Source: Cellulomonas sp. NTE-D12
GTDB lineage: Bacteria > Actinomycetota > Actinomycetes > Actinomycetales > Cellulomonadaceae
Direction: 5' to 3'
DNA length: 64,000 nt
Assembly: GCF_027923705.1 (NCBI RefSeq)
Contig: NZ_AP026442.1
Location: forward strand, 62,001-126,000
Numbering within the stretch: position 1 is the stretch's first letter; every line of letters begins with the position of its first letter. This document shows positions 33,515 to 42,862 of this stretch, one piece after another. Under the pieces are notes generated by a model that had not been told where the DNA came from, did no database searches, and saw only the letters and a list, made by a program, of their open reading frames with translations. A program made the position numbers and the translations under genes.

Positions 33515-36202
33515 TCAAGGACGACGGACCGTCAGTCGTTGCCCCGCACCGATCACCGCACGGGGCAGTCCCAGCACGATCCGTGAACCGGTCCCCGACT
33601 CGTCCGTCAGTCCGGTCACAGCCCTGTCGAGCTCCACGCCGTCCACCGCGACCCGGGGCACCGCCCCGAACCGGCCAGGCAGGCGCAGCTCAGACAGCGT
33701 CAGGCTGCCGTGCTCCACGCGCAGGGCGGCGCCACCGTGACCGAGCTCGACGGTGCCCCACGCCTCGCCGGTGACGAAGGGCAGGCGCGCCATGCCCGCG
33801 TGGTCGTCACGGTCGTCCGCCGCGAGGAGCGCCGCGATCGGCGCGAACGACAGCGTCCCGCGAGCGGCGTCGTGCTGCTGCCCGGTGATCGCAGTCAGCA
33901 CGGTCCAGCCCGCCATCGACCGGGCGTAGTGGTCCCCGCACTCCACCTCGTTCCACGGGTTGCGCCGGGAGCCGTCGTGCCGTGCCCACAGGCCGCGCAG
34001 GATCGCCATGCCCTCGTCGACCAGGCCCTCGTACAGGCAGTGGCTGGCCACCTCGTACTCCGAGCCGCTCCACACCTCGTCGGCGTACCGGGTGGGGACG
34101 GTCGGCCGCCCACCCGTGGGCCACGAGCACATCACCAGCCCGGAGTCGTCGCCGTCGGCGTAGACCCGGTCCTGGTGCCCCGCGTCGCGGAACGACGTGC
34201 GGCGGTTGTGCCGCACCACGGCGCGCAGCGCCTGCACGACGTGCTCGCGGGGCAGCAGGTAGCCGAGGTCCAGGGTGTGCGCCCACCACTGGCCGATCAG
34301 CTGGTCGGACAGGCAGCCCGGTCCCCACTGGAAGCGGTCAGGCTCGTCCGGCGCCAACACCTGCACGTAGTAGTCGCCGTTCCACAGGCGACGGTCGTAC
34401 TCGGCGGATCCCGCCTCGAACCGGTCGCGGCACCAGCGGGCCCGCGCGTCGTCGCCCTGGAGCAACGCCAGCTCCTCGGCCGCGCGCAACGCCGCGAGCC
34501 AGAGGGTGCCCATGAAGGGGTTGGTGCCACGCAGGTCGATGTCGTGGGTGCTCGGCTGGATGCCCGAGAGCACCCCGGTGCCTGCGGGGTCCCACCGCTG
34601 GGCGACGTGGTCGAGCAGCGCGCCGATCCGCGGCCACCGCCGGGACAGCCAGGCGTCGCCGGCTCCGGCCCGCAGCTCGCGGTAGCACTTGAGGACCGCG
34701 CCGAGCATGCCGTCCAGCGCGGGCTCGTCGGGGCCGCCGATCGTCACGTCCCACAGCTGCGGCAGGTACGTCGGGGCGATGACGCGGTGCGGCAGGGAGC
34801 CGTCCGGCGCCTGGGCCACGTCGAGCTCGGTGTCGCGCATCGACAGCTCGAGCGACGGGAACAGCGCGGCCATCGCGTGCTCGTAGTTCCACACATGCGT
34901 GCAGTTCAGCGGGCACGAGCCGCCGACCGCGCCGGCGTGGTGCAGGGTCGACGCACCGTTCACCCCCTCGAACCCGAACACCTCGCCGGTGCCGGCCCGG
35001 AAGACCGTCGGGGTGCGCAGGGGCACCGCCTGCGCTGCGAGCCGCTCGGCGACGTCGGTCGGCAGCGACGAGTCGCGGAGCGTGCGCCGCCAGGCGTCCG
35101 AGGCGCCGCGCAGCTCCTCCCAGCGCGCCGTCACGTCCGTGACGACGTCGGTGGCGCGCGGGTAGCGGCGCGCGTACCAGTTGCCGAGCCAGAACCTGGA
35201 CAGGCCACGCTCGGGGTGGCGCGGCCCGAAGTCGGGGTAGTTGACGAACCGGTGGGGGAAGGACCATGCGAGGACGGCACGCACCGCCGTCGACTCGCCG
35301 GGTGCCAGGTGCCAGGGCACCGCGACGGCGCCGGCCCACGTCTGCCCGGCGGGGCTCGGTCCCCGCCAGCCGTTGCCACCCAGCTCGTCGCCGCCACCGA
35401 CGAACGCGCTGAGCGACCCGTCCTCGGGCAGCCCCGGCACGACGAGCGCGCGCAGCCGCTCCGCGAGGTCCGCCGGGGTCGACCAGCACAGCTGCGCGAC
35501 GGTGCCGTGCCCCTCGAGGGCGAGCGCCAGCTGGCCCGCCCGCGGGTCGCCGTCCGGGATCGAGCCGTTCTCGCACACCAGCGTGGTCCACCGGCCGGCG
35601 CGCTCGAGGCGGTTGGTGTTGCCGCCGTACCCCGGGTGATGGGTGCCGCGGGGGTTGACCACCCCGTCGGCACCGACGTCGTTCTGCAGGGCACCCGCGA
35701 ACCAGCCGTGCAGGTGGTCGTCGGACCGGTTGGTCAGCCGCACCGTGAACATCGCCGCGGGGACCGAGCTGGTGTCGGCGTCGTGCGGCACCAGCGGGCT
35801 GAAGGCCTCGATCGTCACGCCCACCGGCAGGTCGGCGTCCACCACCTCCAGGTCGGCGAACGGGTAGAAGCCGCGCAGCCGGGTGCCTGTCACCGGCTGG
35901 AACGCCCCGAACAGCTCCTCGTGCCAGGCCGGGACCGCGGCGTCGTTCACCATCGGCACCGGTGGTGTCGCGAACGACCGCGCCTGCAGCACGCGCAGCC
36001 CGTCGACCGGCGGCTGCAGGCCGCTGTACCGCAGGGCGAAGAACGTGTTCGGCAGCTCACCGAGGTGGTTGCCGAGGTTGTGCAGCTGCCACTGCCGCAG
36101 CGCGCCGTCCGCGCCGATCGCCAGGTTGCCCGTGCCGATCCCGCCGAGGGGCAGTGCCGCGGCCGGCGCCGAGGCGTTGTCCAGGACCGACGCGTCCGTC
36201 AT
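33515..36202 (-). CDS. GH116-family glycoside hydrolase (candidate exo-beta-D-arabinofuranosidase)
   Basis: 895 residues. GBA2-type N-terminal domain (ALPLGGIGTGNLAIGADGALRQWQ, 16-39) and C-terminal (alpha/alpha)6 barrel (DUF608). By comparison with GBA2/TxGH116, likely catalytic residues are E412 (VFGFEGVNG) and D554 (STHDIDLRGTNPFMGTLWLAAL); SCPLNCTHVWNYEHAMAALFP lies between. No signal peptide, so cytoplasmic. GH116 includes beta-glucosidases, but a Microbacterium member is an exo-beta-D-arabinofuranosidase (recalled), and the GH172 and GH183 neighbours favour that here. Start overlaps the GH172 stop (ATGA). Last gene of the operon. Confidence 0.9.
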   Translation of the reverse strand: MTDASVLDNASAPAAALPLGGIGTGNLAIGADGALRQWQLHNLGNHLGELPNTFFALRYSGLQPPVDGLRVLQARSFATPPVPMVNDAAVPAWHEELFGAFQPVTGTRLRGFYPFADLEVVDADLPVGVTIEAFSPLVPHDADTSSVPAAMFTVRLTNRSDDHLHGWFAGALQNDVGADGVVNPRGTHHPGYGGNTNRLERAGRWTTLVCENGSIPDGDPRAGQLALALEGHGTVAQLCWSTPADLAERLRALVVPGLPEDGSLSAFVGGGDELGGNGWRGPSPAGQTWAGAVAVPWHLAPGESTAVRAVLAWSFPHRFVNYPDFGPRHPERGLSRFWLGNWYARRYPRATDVVTDVTARWEELRGASDAWRRTLRDSSLPTDVAERLAAQAVPLRTPTVFRAGTGEVFGFEGVNGASTLHHAGAVGGSCPLNCTHVWNYEHAMAALFPSLELSMRDTELDVAQAPDGSLPHRVIAPTYLPQLWDVTIGGPDEPALDGMLGAVLKCYRELRAGAGDAWLSRRWPRIGALLDHVAQRWDPAGTGVLSGIQPSTHDIDLRGTNPFMGTLWLAALRAAEELALLQGDDARARWCRDRFEAGSAEYDRRLWNGDYYVQVLAPDEPDRFQWGPGCLSDQLIGQWWAHTLDLGYLLPREHVVQALRAVVRHNRRTSFRDAGHQDRVYADGDDSGLVMCSWPTGGRPTVPTRYADEVWSGSEYEVASHCLYEGLVDEGMAILRGLWARHDGSRRNPWNEVECGDHYARSMAGWTVLTAITGQQHDAARGTLSFAPIAALLAADDRDDHAGMARLPFVTGEAWGTVELGHGGAALRVEHGSLTLSELRLPGRFGAVPRVAVDGVELDRAVTGLTDESGTGSRIVLGLPRAVIGAGQRLTVRRP

Positions 36203-37314
36203 GCGCGCGGCGTCCGCGGCGGCGTGCTGCCGAGGTCCGGCACGGGGGCGGTGCCGAGGTGGACCTCCAGGTCGTCGGCGCTCGGTGCGGCCGGCCGGTG
36301 GGCGGTCGGACGATCGAGGTAGAAGACCGCGGTCGACGCGATGTCGTCGTGCAGCGGAAGGTAGCGCCAGCCGGACCGCCAGCCGAGGGCCTGGATGGTC
36401 ACCCGCAGCCGCTCGTGGAACCGGATCGGGTCCGGCAGGTGCCAGCGGTACATGCCGAACCGCTGCTGCGAGACGTACAGCCCGTCGGGCCGGATCACCT
36501 GCGGCAGGCCGAGGTACGGCGTGGTGTACGGCGTGTAGCCCTGCCCGGGCACGTCGAAGTTCCACGCGCCGCCGAAGTAGTCCTCGGTACCGGTGCCGCA
36601 GATGGTGGGGAACTCGTCGTCGGAGTCCAGGTAGAACTTGATCTCGCCCTCGCCCCACCAGCCGTTGGCGTTCACGCCCCACGCCAGGTACGTCCCGACG
36701 TACTGGCCGGAGCCCTCGATGCCGTCGAGCAGCGTGTGCGGCACCTTGTCCGCCAGGGGGTTGGAGCGCCGCCACTGGGCGTGGAAGTAGCCCTCGCCGG
36801 AGTGGTCGCCGCCGACCTCGTAGGTGATCTGGTAGTACACGCGCACCTGGACGTCCGAGGTGTTCTCCAGCGTCAGCCGCGCCCCGGTGCGGAACGGCAT
36901 CGGCCAGTACGAGTTGAACCCGCCGTGCGGGTTCGCGGCGACCACCTGCGAGCTGACCTGGGCGAAGACTCCCCAGCCGTTGCAGAAGAAGTCGCCGTAC
37001 GGCACCTCGACGGCCGGTTCGGTGGACCCGTCCCAGTAGGCGCGCAGCAGCAGGGTCCGCCAGTTGTCCGTGTGCGTGGTGATCCACACGTGGGTGATCC
37101 GCCCGGCGCCCTCGATGCTCGCCAGCTCGAACGTCTCGCCGGCGGCGATGTCCACGCTGGGGGAGATCTTCCAGCCCGGTCCGAGGTCGCGGGCGTTCCA
37201 CGCGCCGGTGCCTTCGGTCGCCCGGCCGCCGTGCCCGACGGCACCGGTGAAGTTCTCCGGCGAGATCGACCGGGTCTGCCGGTCGTTCAGTGCGCTGATG
37301 CTGCGCAGGTCCAT
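36199..37314 (-). CDS. DUF2961 / GH172 enzyme (candidate exo-alpha-D-arabinofuranosidase)
   Basis: 371 residues forming one DUF2961 jelly-roll. The two acidic motifs of the family are present: GWWGEGEIKFYLD (E222, E224) and CGTGTEDYFGGAW (E244), where the catalytic glutamates of GH172 are expected. No signal peptide, so intracellular and acting on imported oligosaccharides. GH172 members act on difructose dianhydride or as exo-alpha-D-arabinofuranosidases on mycobacterial arabinan (recalled). Neighbouring GH183 and GH116 genes and a D-arabinose-type catabolic set favour the second. ATG 37314 has GAGGGGTGG upstream; 26 nt after the permease, ATGA into GH116. Confidence 0.92.
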   Translation of the reverse strand: MDLRSISALNDRQTRSISPENFTGAVGHGGRATEGTGAWNARDLGPGWKISPSVDIAAGETFELASIEGAGRITHVWITTHTDNWRTLLLRAYWDGSTEPAVEVPYGDFFCNGWGVFAQVSSQVVAANPHGGFNSYWPMPFRTGARLTLENTSDVQVRVYYQITYEVGGDHSGEGYFHAQWRRSNPLADKVPHTLLDGIEGSGQYVGTYLAWGVNANGWWGEGEIKFYLDSDDEFPTICGTGTEDYFGGAWNFDVPGQGYTPYTTPYLGLPQVIRPDGLYVSQQRFGMYRWHLPDPIRFHERLRVTIQALGWRSGWRYLPLHDDIASTAVFYLDRPTAHRPAAPSADDLEVHLGTAPVPDLGSTPPRTPRA

Positions 37315-37340
37315 GTCCACCCCTCGTTGCGTGCGACGAC

Positions 37341-38162
37341 TTACTTGATGCCGGACAGCCGGACGCCGGCGACGATGTGCCGCTGGAACACCAGCAGCAG
37401 GACGATCGTCGGCAGCGCGGCCAACGTCGAGGCGGCCATCAGCTGCCCGTACTGCGGGCCACGGTCGTCGAGGAAGTTGGCCAGCACCGGCATGATCTGC
37501 TGCAGCGTCGGGTTGCTGATCGTGAGGATCGGCCACACGTAGGCGTTCCAGTACGCCATGTAGGAGATGATCCCGACGACGACGAACACGGCCCCCGAGT
37601 TGGGCACGAAGATCTTCAGGAAGATCCGCCACCGCGAGCAGCCGTCGATCCGAGCCGCGTCCTCCACGGCCGTCGGCATGCCGAGGAAGAACTGCCGCAT
37701 GAAGAACATCTGGGCGGCCGAGGCGACGCCGGGGATGATCAGCACCGCGAGCGTGTTCAGCATGTGCAGCTTCGACACGACGACGAACGACGTGATCAGG
37801 ATCGACATCGCCGGCACGAACATCGGCATGATGCACAGCACCCAGAGCACCCTCTTGAGCGGGAACTCCAGGCGCGCGAACGCATAGGCGGCCAAGGCGT
37901 TCACCGCGATGCTCAGGGCGGTGAAGATCACCGCCCCCACCATCGTCAGGCCCACCGCCGTCATGTACTGCCTGTCGTGCAGCATCGCCGTGTAGTTGTG
38001 CCATTCCCAGACCTGCGGCAGCACGGCGAACGGCGTCTTCAGCACGTCGAGGTCGCGCTTGAAACCGCACAGCGCCATCCAGGCGAGCGGCAGGAGCATG
38101 CTGAACGCGATGAGGACGAGCAGCATCCACTTCGCCGCGAGGGAGCGTCGGGACCGGACCAT
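37341..38162 (-). CDS. Carbohydrate ABC transporter permease (MalG type)
   Basis: 273 residues, six hydrophobic helices, CUT1 family. The EAA loop EDAARIDGCSRWRIFLKIFVP contacts the ATPase. The C-terminus QRHIVAGVRLSGIK ends like most MalG-type subunits (IAGLTxGAVKG). Start overlaps the partner permease stop as TGATG. It should import oligosaccharides released by the secreted GH183 enzyme. No ATPase gene is in the locus; actinobacteria usually supply one shared MsiK-type ATPase from elsewhere. Confidence 0.94.
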   Translation of the reverse strand: MVRSRRSLAAKWMLLVLIAFSMLLPLAWMALCGFKRDLDVLKTPFAVLPQVWEWHNYTAMLHDRQYMTAVGLTMVGAVIFTALSIAVNALAAYAFARLEFPLKRVLWVLCIMPMFVPAMSILITSFVVVSKLHMLNTLAVLIIPGVASAAQMFFMRQFFLGMPTAVEDAARIDGCSRWRIFLKIFVPNSGAVFVVVGIISYMAYWNAYVWPILTISNPTLQQIMPVLANFLDDRGPQYGQLMAASTLAALPTIVLLLVFQRHIVAGVRLSGIK

Positions 38163-39136
38163 CAGGCGTCCACCGCCTTCTCGGACTTGATCAGGCGGAA
38201 CACCAGCGCAGAGATGGTGCCGAGGACGATGAACAGCACCAGCGACGCGGTGATGGAGAACGTCATCGCGTACGGGGTGGCGCTGCGGAACTGGTTGAAG
38301 ATGTAGAGGTTCGGCGTGGTGGAGGCGTTCACCGGCCCGCCGTTGGCGATCAGCAACGGCAGCAGGAACTCCTGGAACGCCGCGACCAGACCGGTGACGA
38401 AGAGGTACAGCAGGACGTTCTTCAGCAGGGGGAGCGTGATGTACCACGTCCGCTGCAGGAACCCGGCGCCGTCCAGCTGAGCGGACTCGAGGTAGCTTTC
38501 CGGGATGTCGAGCAGTCCCGCCAGCATGATGAGCGTGGTGATGCCGAGGCCCAGCCAGATGCCCGGTACAGCGACCGCCGGGATCACCATCGAGGCGTTG
38601 CCGAGGAAGTTCTTCGGCCCGAGGTTCACCACGCCGAGCAGCCAGTTCGCCAGGCCCTGGTCGGCGTAGATCAGGCGGAAGAGCACCGAGGCGATGACCG
38701 CGGAGACGACCGTCGGCAGGTAGACCGTGGTCTTCATGAACGACGCCATCCGGGCGCCGAGGGTCTTGATGAAGCTCGCCAGGAGCAGGGCGATCAGCAT
38801 GCCGCCCGGCACCACGATCACGGCGTAGTAGCCGCCGACCTTCAGCGACTGGTAGAAGCCAGGGTCGGTGAGCACGTACTTGTAGAAGCTCAGCCCGACG
38901 AACACGGGGGCCTTGTAGAAGTTGCCCTGGTACATGCTCTGCTTGAAGGCGTACACCAGCGGCCAGACGACGAAGATGCCGAGCAGCACCACCATCGGCG
39001 CCAGCATCAGGTAGGCCGTGCGCCGCTCCTCGCGGTTCGCGCTGCTGCTGCGCCGCTCCGGTGTTCCCGCCTCGACGACCTCCGCCGTGACGCTGCCCAG
39101 CCGCTTTCGCGGCGTCGTTGCCTGCGTGGTGGGCAT
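38162..39136 (-). CDS. Carbohydrate ABC transporter permease (MalF type)
   Basis: 324 residues. A cytoplasmic N-terminal tail of ~45 residues precedes RRTAYLMLAPMVVLLGIFVVWPLVYAFKQSM, the usual first helix of CUT1 permeases. The EAA-type loop is ESAQLDGAGFLQRTWYITLPLL. ATG 39136 is chosen because AGGAAGGGATGA precedes it; the frame is open upstream to 39223. It lies 114 nt after the binding-protein gene and overlaps malG-type permease by TGATG. Confidence 0.94.
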   Translation of the reverse strand: MPTTQATTPRKRLGSVTAEVVEAGTPERRSSSANREERRTAYLMLAPMVVLLGIFVVWPLVYAFKQSMYQGNFYKAPVFVGLSFYKYVLTDPGFYQSLKVGGYYAVIVVPGGMLIALLLASFIKTLGARMASFMKTTVYLPTVVSAVIASVLFRLIYADQGLANWLLGVVNLGPKNFLGNASMVIPAVAVPGIWLGLGITTLIMLAGLLDIPESYLESAQLDGAGFLQRTWYITLPLLKNVLLYLFVTGLVAAFQEFLLPLLIANGGPVNASTTPNLYIFNQFRSATPYAMTFSITASLVLFIVLGTISALVFRLIKSEKAVDA

Positions 39137-39250
39137 CTGCGTGTCATCCCTTCCTGTGTGTGCTGCGTCGCCGTCGAAGGGCGGCCCGCTCGACGGCGGT
39201 CCCGGAGGCGGCTCGATGGCCACCCCCGGGACGCCGACGGGTCCGGGTCG

Positions 39251-40624
39251 TCAGGACTGCGGAGCCGTGCCCTTGAGCTGCTGCTTCTGGATGGTGCTGT
39301 TGATGGAGTCGTTCGCGGTCTTCAGCGCCGCGTCGACCGGTGCCGTGCCCTTCATGCCCGACTCGATGGCCGTGCCCATCGCGAGCGAGATGTCCCACGG
39401 GTAGACCGGCTCGGCGATCCCGTGGGCGACGATGTCGTCGGAGATCGTCTTCATGTTCGCGTCCTGGGTGGTGCTGGGGTCGTTGGCGGCGATCGCCTTG
39501 TCCACCGAGGTGCGGGTCGTGTACTTCGAGTAGCCGGCCTGCTTGAAGAAGTCGGCCATGATGTTCGGGTCGCCGGCCGCCAGGTAGGAGATGAACGCAG
39601 CCGCCTCCTTGGGGTGCTTGGACTTGGCGTCGAGCGTCAGCGTCCAGCCGCCGAGCGTCGCGGTGGTCTCCCCGGTGCCGCCGTCCTTGGTCGGCAGCGC
39701 GGCGACCACCGTCTTGGCCAGCAGGTCGGGCTTGTCCTTCTTGATGGCGCCGAGGGCCCACGAGCCGTTGACCATCATCGCGACCTCACCGCTCTCGAAC
39801 GGTGCGGCGTCGGTGTAGCCGACCTTGGGGTTCTGCGGCATCAGCTTGTTCTGGTACAGCGTCTTGTACAGGTTGACGACGTCCGCGAAGCAGGAGTCGG
39901 TCGCCCGCGCCGAGGCCCAGTCGTCGGTGATGGGGAAGTGGCCGCAGGAGTTGTACTGCAGGCCCCAGCTGGACCAGCCGAGCTCGGTGGCGACCGACGC
40001 GATGGTGATGCCCTTGACGTTGCCGGAGGTGAGCTTGGTGGACCAGTCGACGAGGTCCTTCCAGGACTTCGGCGGGCTCGCCGGGTCCAGGCCCGCGGCC
40101 TTGGCCATGTCGCTGTTGATGTACAGCACGGCGGACGGCTCGACGAGCATCGGGTAGCCCCAGTGCTTGCCCTTCTCGGTGACGAACGGCGCGACGTTCG
40201 GCTTGATGTCGGCCAGCGCTGACGCCGGCAGGTAGTCGTCGAGGGCCGCGAACTGGCCCTGCGCGACGCCCGGCTTGATGTTGCCGTAGTTCGTCGTGAC
40301 GACGTCCGGCTGGTTCCCCGCGGCCTGTGCCGCCTGCAGCTTCTGGGTCCAGGTGTCGGCCGGTACCACTTTGTAGTCGACCTTGACGCAGGTCTGCGAC
40401 GAGTTGAACTGGTCGACGTACTTCTTGTACCAGGCCTGCTGGTAGTCCTCGAACTTCTGCTGCCAGAACGTGACGGTGGTCGGGCTCGCGCAGGCAGTGC
40501 CCACCCCCCCGCCGGCCGCCGCCGTGGTGCCGGACCCTCCGCTCGACCCGGTGCCGCACGCAGCGAGCGTGACCGCGCCGGCGACCGCCAGCGTGAGGGC
40601 TGTCAGCCCCTTGCCTCGCCTCAT
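39251..40624 (-). CDS. Sugar-binding lipoprotein of ABC transporter (family 1)
   Basis: 457 residues. Signal peptide with lipobox LAAC (Cys23), then a Gly/Ser/Thr linker. The body is an SBP_bac_1 fold: TVTFWQQKFEDYQQAWYKKYVDQFN at the start, GEVAMMVNGSWALGAIKKD and HPKEAAAFISYLAAGDPNIMADFFKQAGY in the second lobe. Ribosome binding site AGGAGGAG 5 nt before the ATG. It follows the GH183 gene by 49 nt and should capture its products at the cell surface. Ligand specificity (D-arabino-oligosaccharides) is inferred from context. Confidence 0.93.
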   Translation of the reverse strand: MRRGKGLTALTLAVAGAVTLAACGTGSSGGSGTTAAAGGGVGTACASPTTVTFWQQKFEDYQQAWYKKYVDQFNSSQTCVKVDYKVVPADTWTQKLQAAQAAGNQPDVVTTNYGNIKPGVAQGQFAALDDYLPASALADIKPNVAPFVTEKGKHWGYPMLVEPSAVLYINSDMAKAAGLDPASPPKSWKDLVDWSTKLTSGNVKGITIASVATELGWSSWGLQYNSCGHFPITDDWASARATDSCFADVVNLYKTLYQNKLMPQNPKVGYTDAAPFESGEVAMMVNGSWALGAIKKDKPDLLAKTVVAALPTKDGGTGETTATLGGWTLTLDAKSKHPKEAAAFISYLAAGDPNIMADFFKQAGYSKYTTRTSVDKAIAANDPSTTQDANMKTISDDIVAHGIAEPVYPWDISLAMGTAIESGMKGTAPVDAALKTANDSINSTIQKQQLKGTAPQS

Positions 40625-40673
40625 TTCTCCTCCTCCTGTCGGGGCGCGTCGCTGCGCCAACAGCTCGCCGTAC

Positions 40674-41927
40674 CTACTTCTGCAGGTCGGCGCGGTACCA
40701 GAAGACTTCGTACGGATCCCAGATGGACAACGTGAAATAGATCGTCTTCCCGCCATCTGCCGTGTACCGGTCGAGCATGTAGGGCGCGTAAGGACCGGCG
40801 ACGTCGTGCGCTCCGACCAGGGTGATCGGCTGTCCCCACGGTCCCCACGGGGACAGGCCCTCGCGGATCACGATTCCTGTGCCTTCTTTGAGGTACGTCA
40901 TCACCCAGCGGCCGAGATAGGCGTTCCACGCGACCGACAATTCTCCGACGGTGTCGTCGAGAATCGTCGTCGCCCGTGCCGCCTCGGTACCCCAGGTGGG
41001 GTTCCCCGTACCGTCGACGGTCGTGAGATAACGCCAGGCGGAGGCGTCCTCGACCTTCGCCGCGGGCACCTTCGCCAGGTGCACGCCGCCGAACCGTCCG
41101 TGGGTGATGCCCCAGACGTAGAGGGTGTCCACGCCGTCCTCGGTCACGTGGTGGGTGGCCACCTGGACGAACCCGGACGTACCGCCCCAGCGGGGGCCGT
41201 CGAGCACCGTCCAGCTCTGCCCCTGGTCGGTCGACCGGGCGAGGCCCGCGTCGTTGACGTCCCACTCGCCCGGGGCGCCCCAGTGCCGCACGGACATCCA
41301 GTGCAGGTACATCGCCCCGCCGGCCTCGAAGCCGTAGGTGGGGATCACCGTCATCTCGACGTCGTCCACCTTCTTGGACGGCAGCAGCTCCTTGGCCAGC
41401 CCGAGGTCGTCGGTGACCATGCCGCCGAGCGTGATGCCGTCCGAGGGGTCGGCGTCCGTGGTCCACGCCATCGCGTTGGACCGCCAGCCGGTGCCGCCGC
41501 CACCGGTGGCGCCCTCCGCCCGACTGGCGAAGTTGTCGCCGAACGTGAACCAGACCTTGCCGTTCGCCTCGAACATCGAGCCGAGGTCGGCGTAGCCCAT
41601 GCCCCAGCGCACCGTGCTGCCGGGGGCGTCCGCACCGCTGATCTGGCCGACCTGCGTCACGTCCCGCACGCCGGTGAGCGCGAAGGGCGTCGAGCTCGGC
41701 AGGACGAAGGACGCCGGTGCGGGCGGACCGGGCGGGAGGCTGGTGGCGGCGGACGGGCTGGTGCCGGTGGTGGAGCGCGCGCCGCCGCCGGGGGACGGAG
41801 TGCGACCGGCGCACGCCGCGACGAGCAGCAGGCTCGTCCCGGCCGCGACGGCGGCGAGGCTCCTGACGACCTGGCGGCGGTGCACGGTCCTCCTCGAGCG
41901 ATCGGGTGACGCGTCCGGCGGGCGCAT
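40674..41927 (-). CDS. DUF4185 / GH183 lipoprotein (candidate endo-D-arabinanase)
   Basis: 417 residues. Lipoprotein signal with lipobox VAAC (Cys39) after a basic Arg-rich N-terminus, then a Pro/Ser/Thr spacer to ~75. The rest is a five-bladed-propeller-like DUF4185 domain: GMGYADLGSMFEANGKVWFTFGDNF (109-133, with D113 and D131), GWRSNAMAW, PTYGFEAGGAMYLHWMSVRHW, and repeated aromatic strands. DUF4185 founded GH183, the endo-D-arabinanases of mycobacteria and of D-arabinan degraders (recalled). Being surface-anchored, it is the only secreted hydrolase here and would make the first cut. Start overlaps the kinase stop as TGATG. Confidence 0.9.
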   Translation of the reverse strand: MRPPDASPDRSRRTVHRRQVVRSLAAVAAGTSLLLVAACAGRTPSPGGGARSTTGTSPSAATSLPPGPPAPASFVLPSSTPFALTGVRDVTQVGQISGADAPGSTVRWGMGYADLGSMFEANGKVWFTFGDNFASRAEGATGGGGTGWRSNAMAWTTDADPSDGITLGGMVTDDLGLAKELLPSKKVDDVEMTVIPTYGFEAGGAMYLHWMSVRHWGAPGEWDVNDAGLARSTDQGQSWTVLDGPRWGGTSGFVQVATHHVTEDGVDTLYVWGITHGRFGGVHLAKVPAAKVEDASAWRYLTTVDGTGNPTWGTEAARATTILDDTVGELSVAWNAYLGRWVMTYLKEGTGIVIREGLSPWGPWGQPITLVGAHDVAGPYAPYMLDRYTADGGKTIYFTLSIWDPYEVFWYRADLQK

Positions 41928-42862
41928 CAGCGGGGGCTGACCACGGAGGTGGGTGCCGCGACCAGCGCGCGCACCTCGTCGGCCGTCGGGGCGGATGCCG
42001 CCGACCCCGTCCGGGTGACGGAGATGGCTGCGGCGGCGTTGGCGGCGTCGGCGGCCGTGGTGAGGTCGAGCCCCTGGGCGAGCCCGGCGGCGAGGTAGCC
42101 GCAGAACACGTCCCCCGCACCCACGGTGTCCACCGCGGTGACGGCTCGCGCCGGCACGCGCCGCACGGCGCCGTCCCGGGTCAGCACGAGCGCGCCACGT
42201 TCGCCCAGGGTCACCACGACGTCAAGTCCCCAGCGGTCTCGGAGCGCGGCCGCGGACGTCGCCGGGTCGGCACCTGGCTCGCCGCTCAGCGCCGCGAGCT
42301 CGCCCTCGTTGGGCACCAGGACGTCCACGTGCTCCAGCAGCTCCGCCGGCAGCGGGCACACCGGTGCGGGGTTCAGGATCACCGTCACACCGCGCTCGTG
42401 GGCGATCCGGGCGGCCGCAACAGCCGCCTCCACGGCGAGCTCGAGCTGCATCACCAGCACCTTCGCGCCGGTGATCACGGGCGCCGCGTCGACGATCTGG
42501 GCGGTGTCCACGACGTGGTTCGCCCGGGGCACGACGACGATCGAGTTCTGGCCGCTCGGTTCCACCAGCGGCAGCCCGACACCGGTCCCCGCGTCGGGCC
42601 GGACGGTGACCGCCGTCGCGTCGATCCCCTCGGCCTCGAGCATCGCGCGGAACTGCACACCCATCTCGTCGTCGCCGACGCAACCGACCATGGCCGTGCG
42701 CGCACCGGCCCGCGCGGCGGCGACCGCCTGGTTGAAGCCCTTGCCGCCCGGGGCGGAGGAGAACCCGGTACCGATCAGCGTCTCGCCCGGCTCGGGCCGG
42801 CGCGGGGCGTAGGCGACCAGGTCCATCATGAAGGAGCCCACGACGCAGACGTCGGCGCTCAT
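41927..42862 (-). CDS. PfkB-family (ribokinase-like) sugar kinase
   Basis: 311 residues. PfkB signature 1 at APGGKGFNQAVAAARAG (38-53) and signature 2 VDTVGAGDVFCGYLAAGL (244-261) with catalytic base D251; NPAPVCPLPAELLEHVDVLVPNEGE is typical of ribokinases. The operon context (mutarotase before, arabinose-5-phosphate isomerase before, D-arabinan hydrolases after) suggests phosphorylation of D-arabinose at O5. Ribose or another pentose is the alternative. ATGA overlap with the isomerase and TGATG with GH183. Confidence 0.92.
   Translation of the reverse strand: MSADVCVVGSFMMDLVAYAPRRPEPGETLIGTGFSSAPGGKGFNQAVAAARAGARTAMVGCVGDDEMGVQFRAMLEAEGIDATAVTVRPDAGTGVGLPLVEPSGQNSIVVVPRANHVVDTAQIVDAAPVITGAKVLVMQLELAVEAAVAAARIAHERGVTVILNPAPVCPLPAELLEHVDVLVPNEGELAALSGEPGADPATSAAALRDRWGLDVVVTLGERGALVLTRDGAVRRVPARAVTAVDTVGAGDVFCGYLAAGLAQGLDLTTAADAANAAAAISVTRTGSAASAPTADEVRALVAAPTSVVSPR

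Noticed and set aside
33710..36322. Long rightward open frame antisense to the GH116 gene
   Set aside because: Arg/Gly/His-rich with no domain; a typical GC-bias shadow of a well-recognised gene on the other strand.
33515..37314. Plant L-arabinan or beta-glucan degradation locus
   Set aside because: No GH43, GH51, L-arabinose isomerase or ribulokinase genes; isomerase and mutarotase types point to D-arabinose instead.
40674..41927. Sialidase/BNR-type hydrolase
   Set aside because: Asp-box repeats are lacking; the D113/D131 region and overall pattern fit DUF4185.
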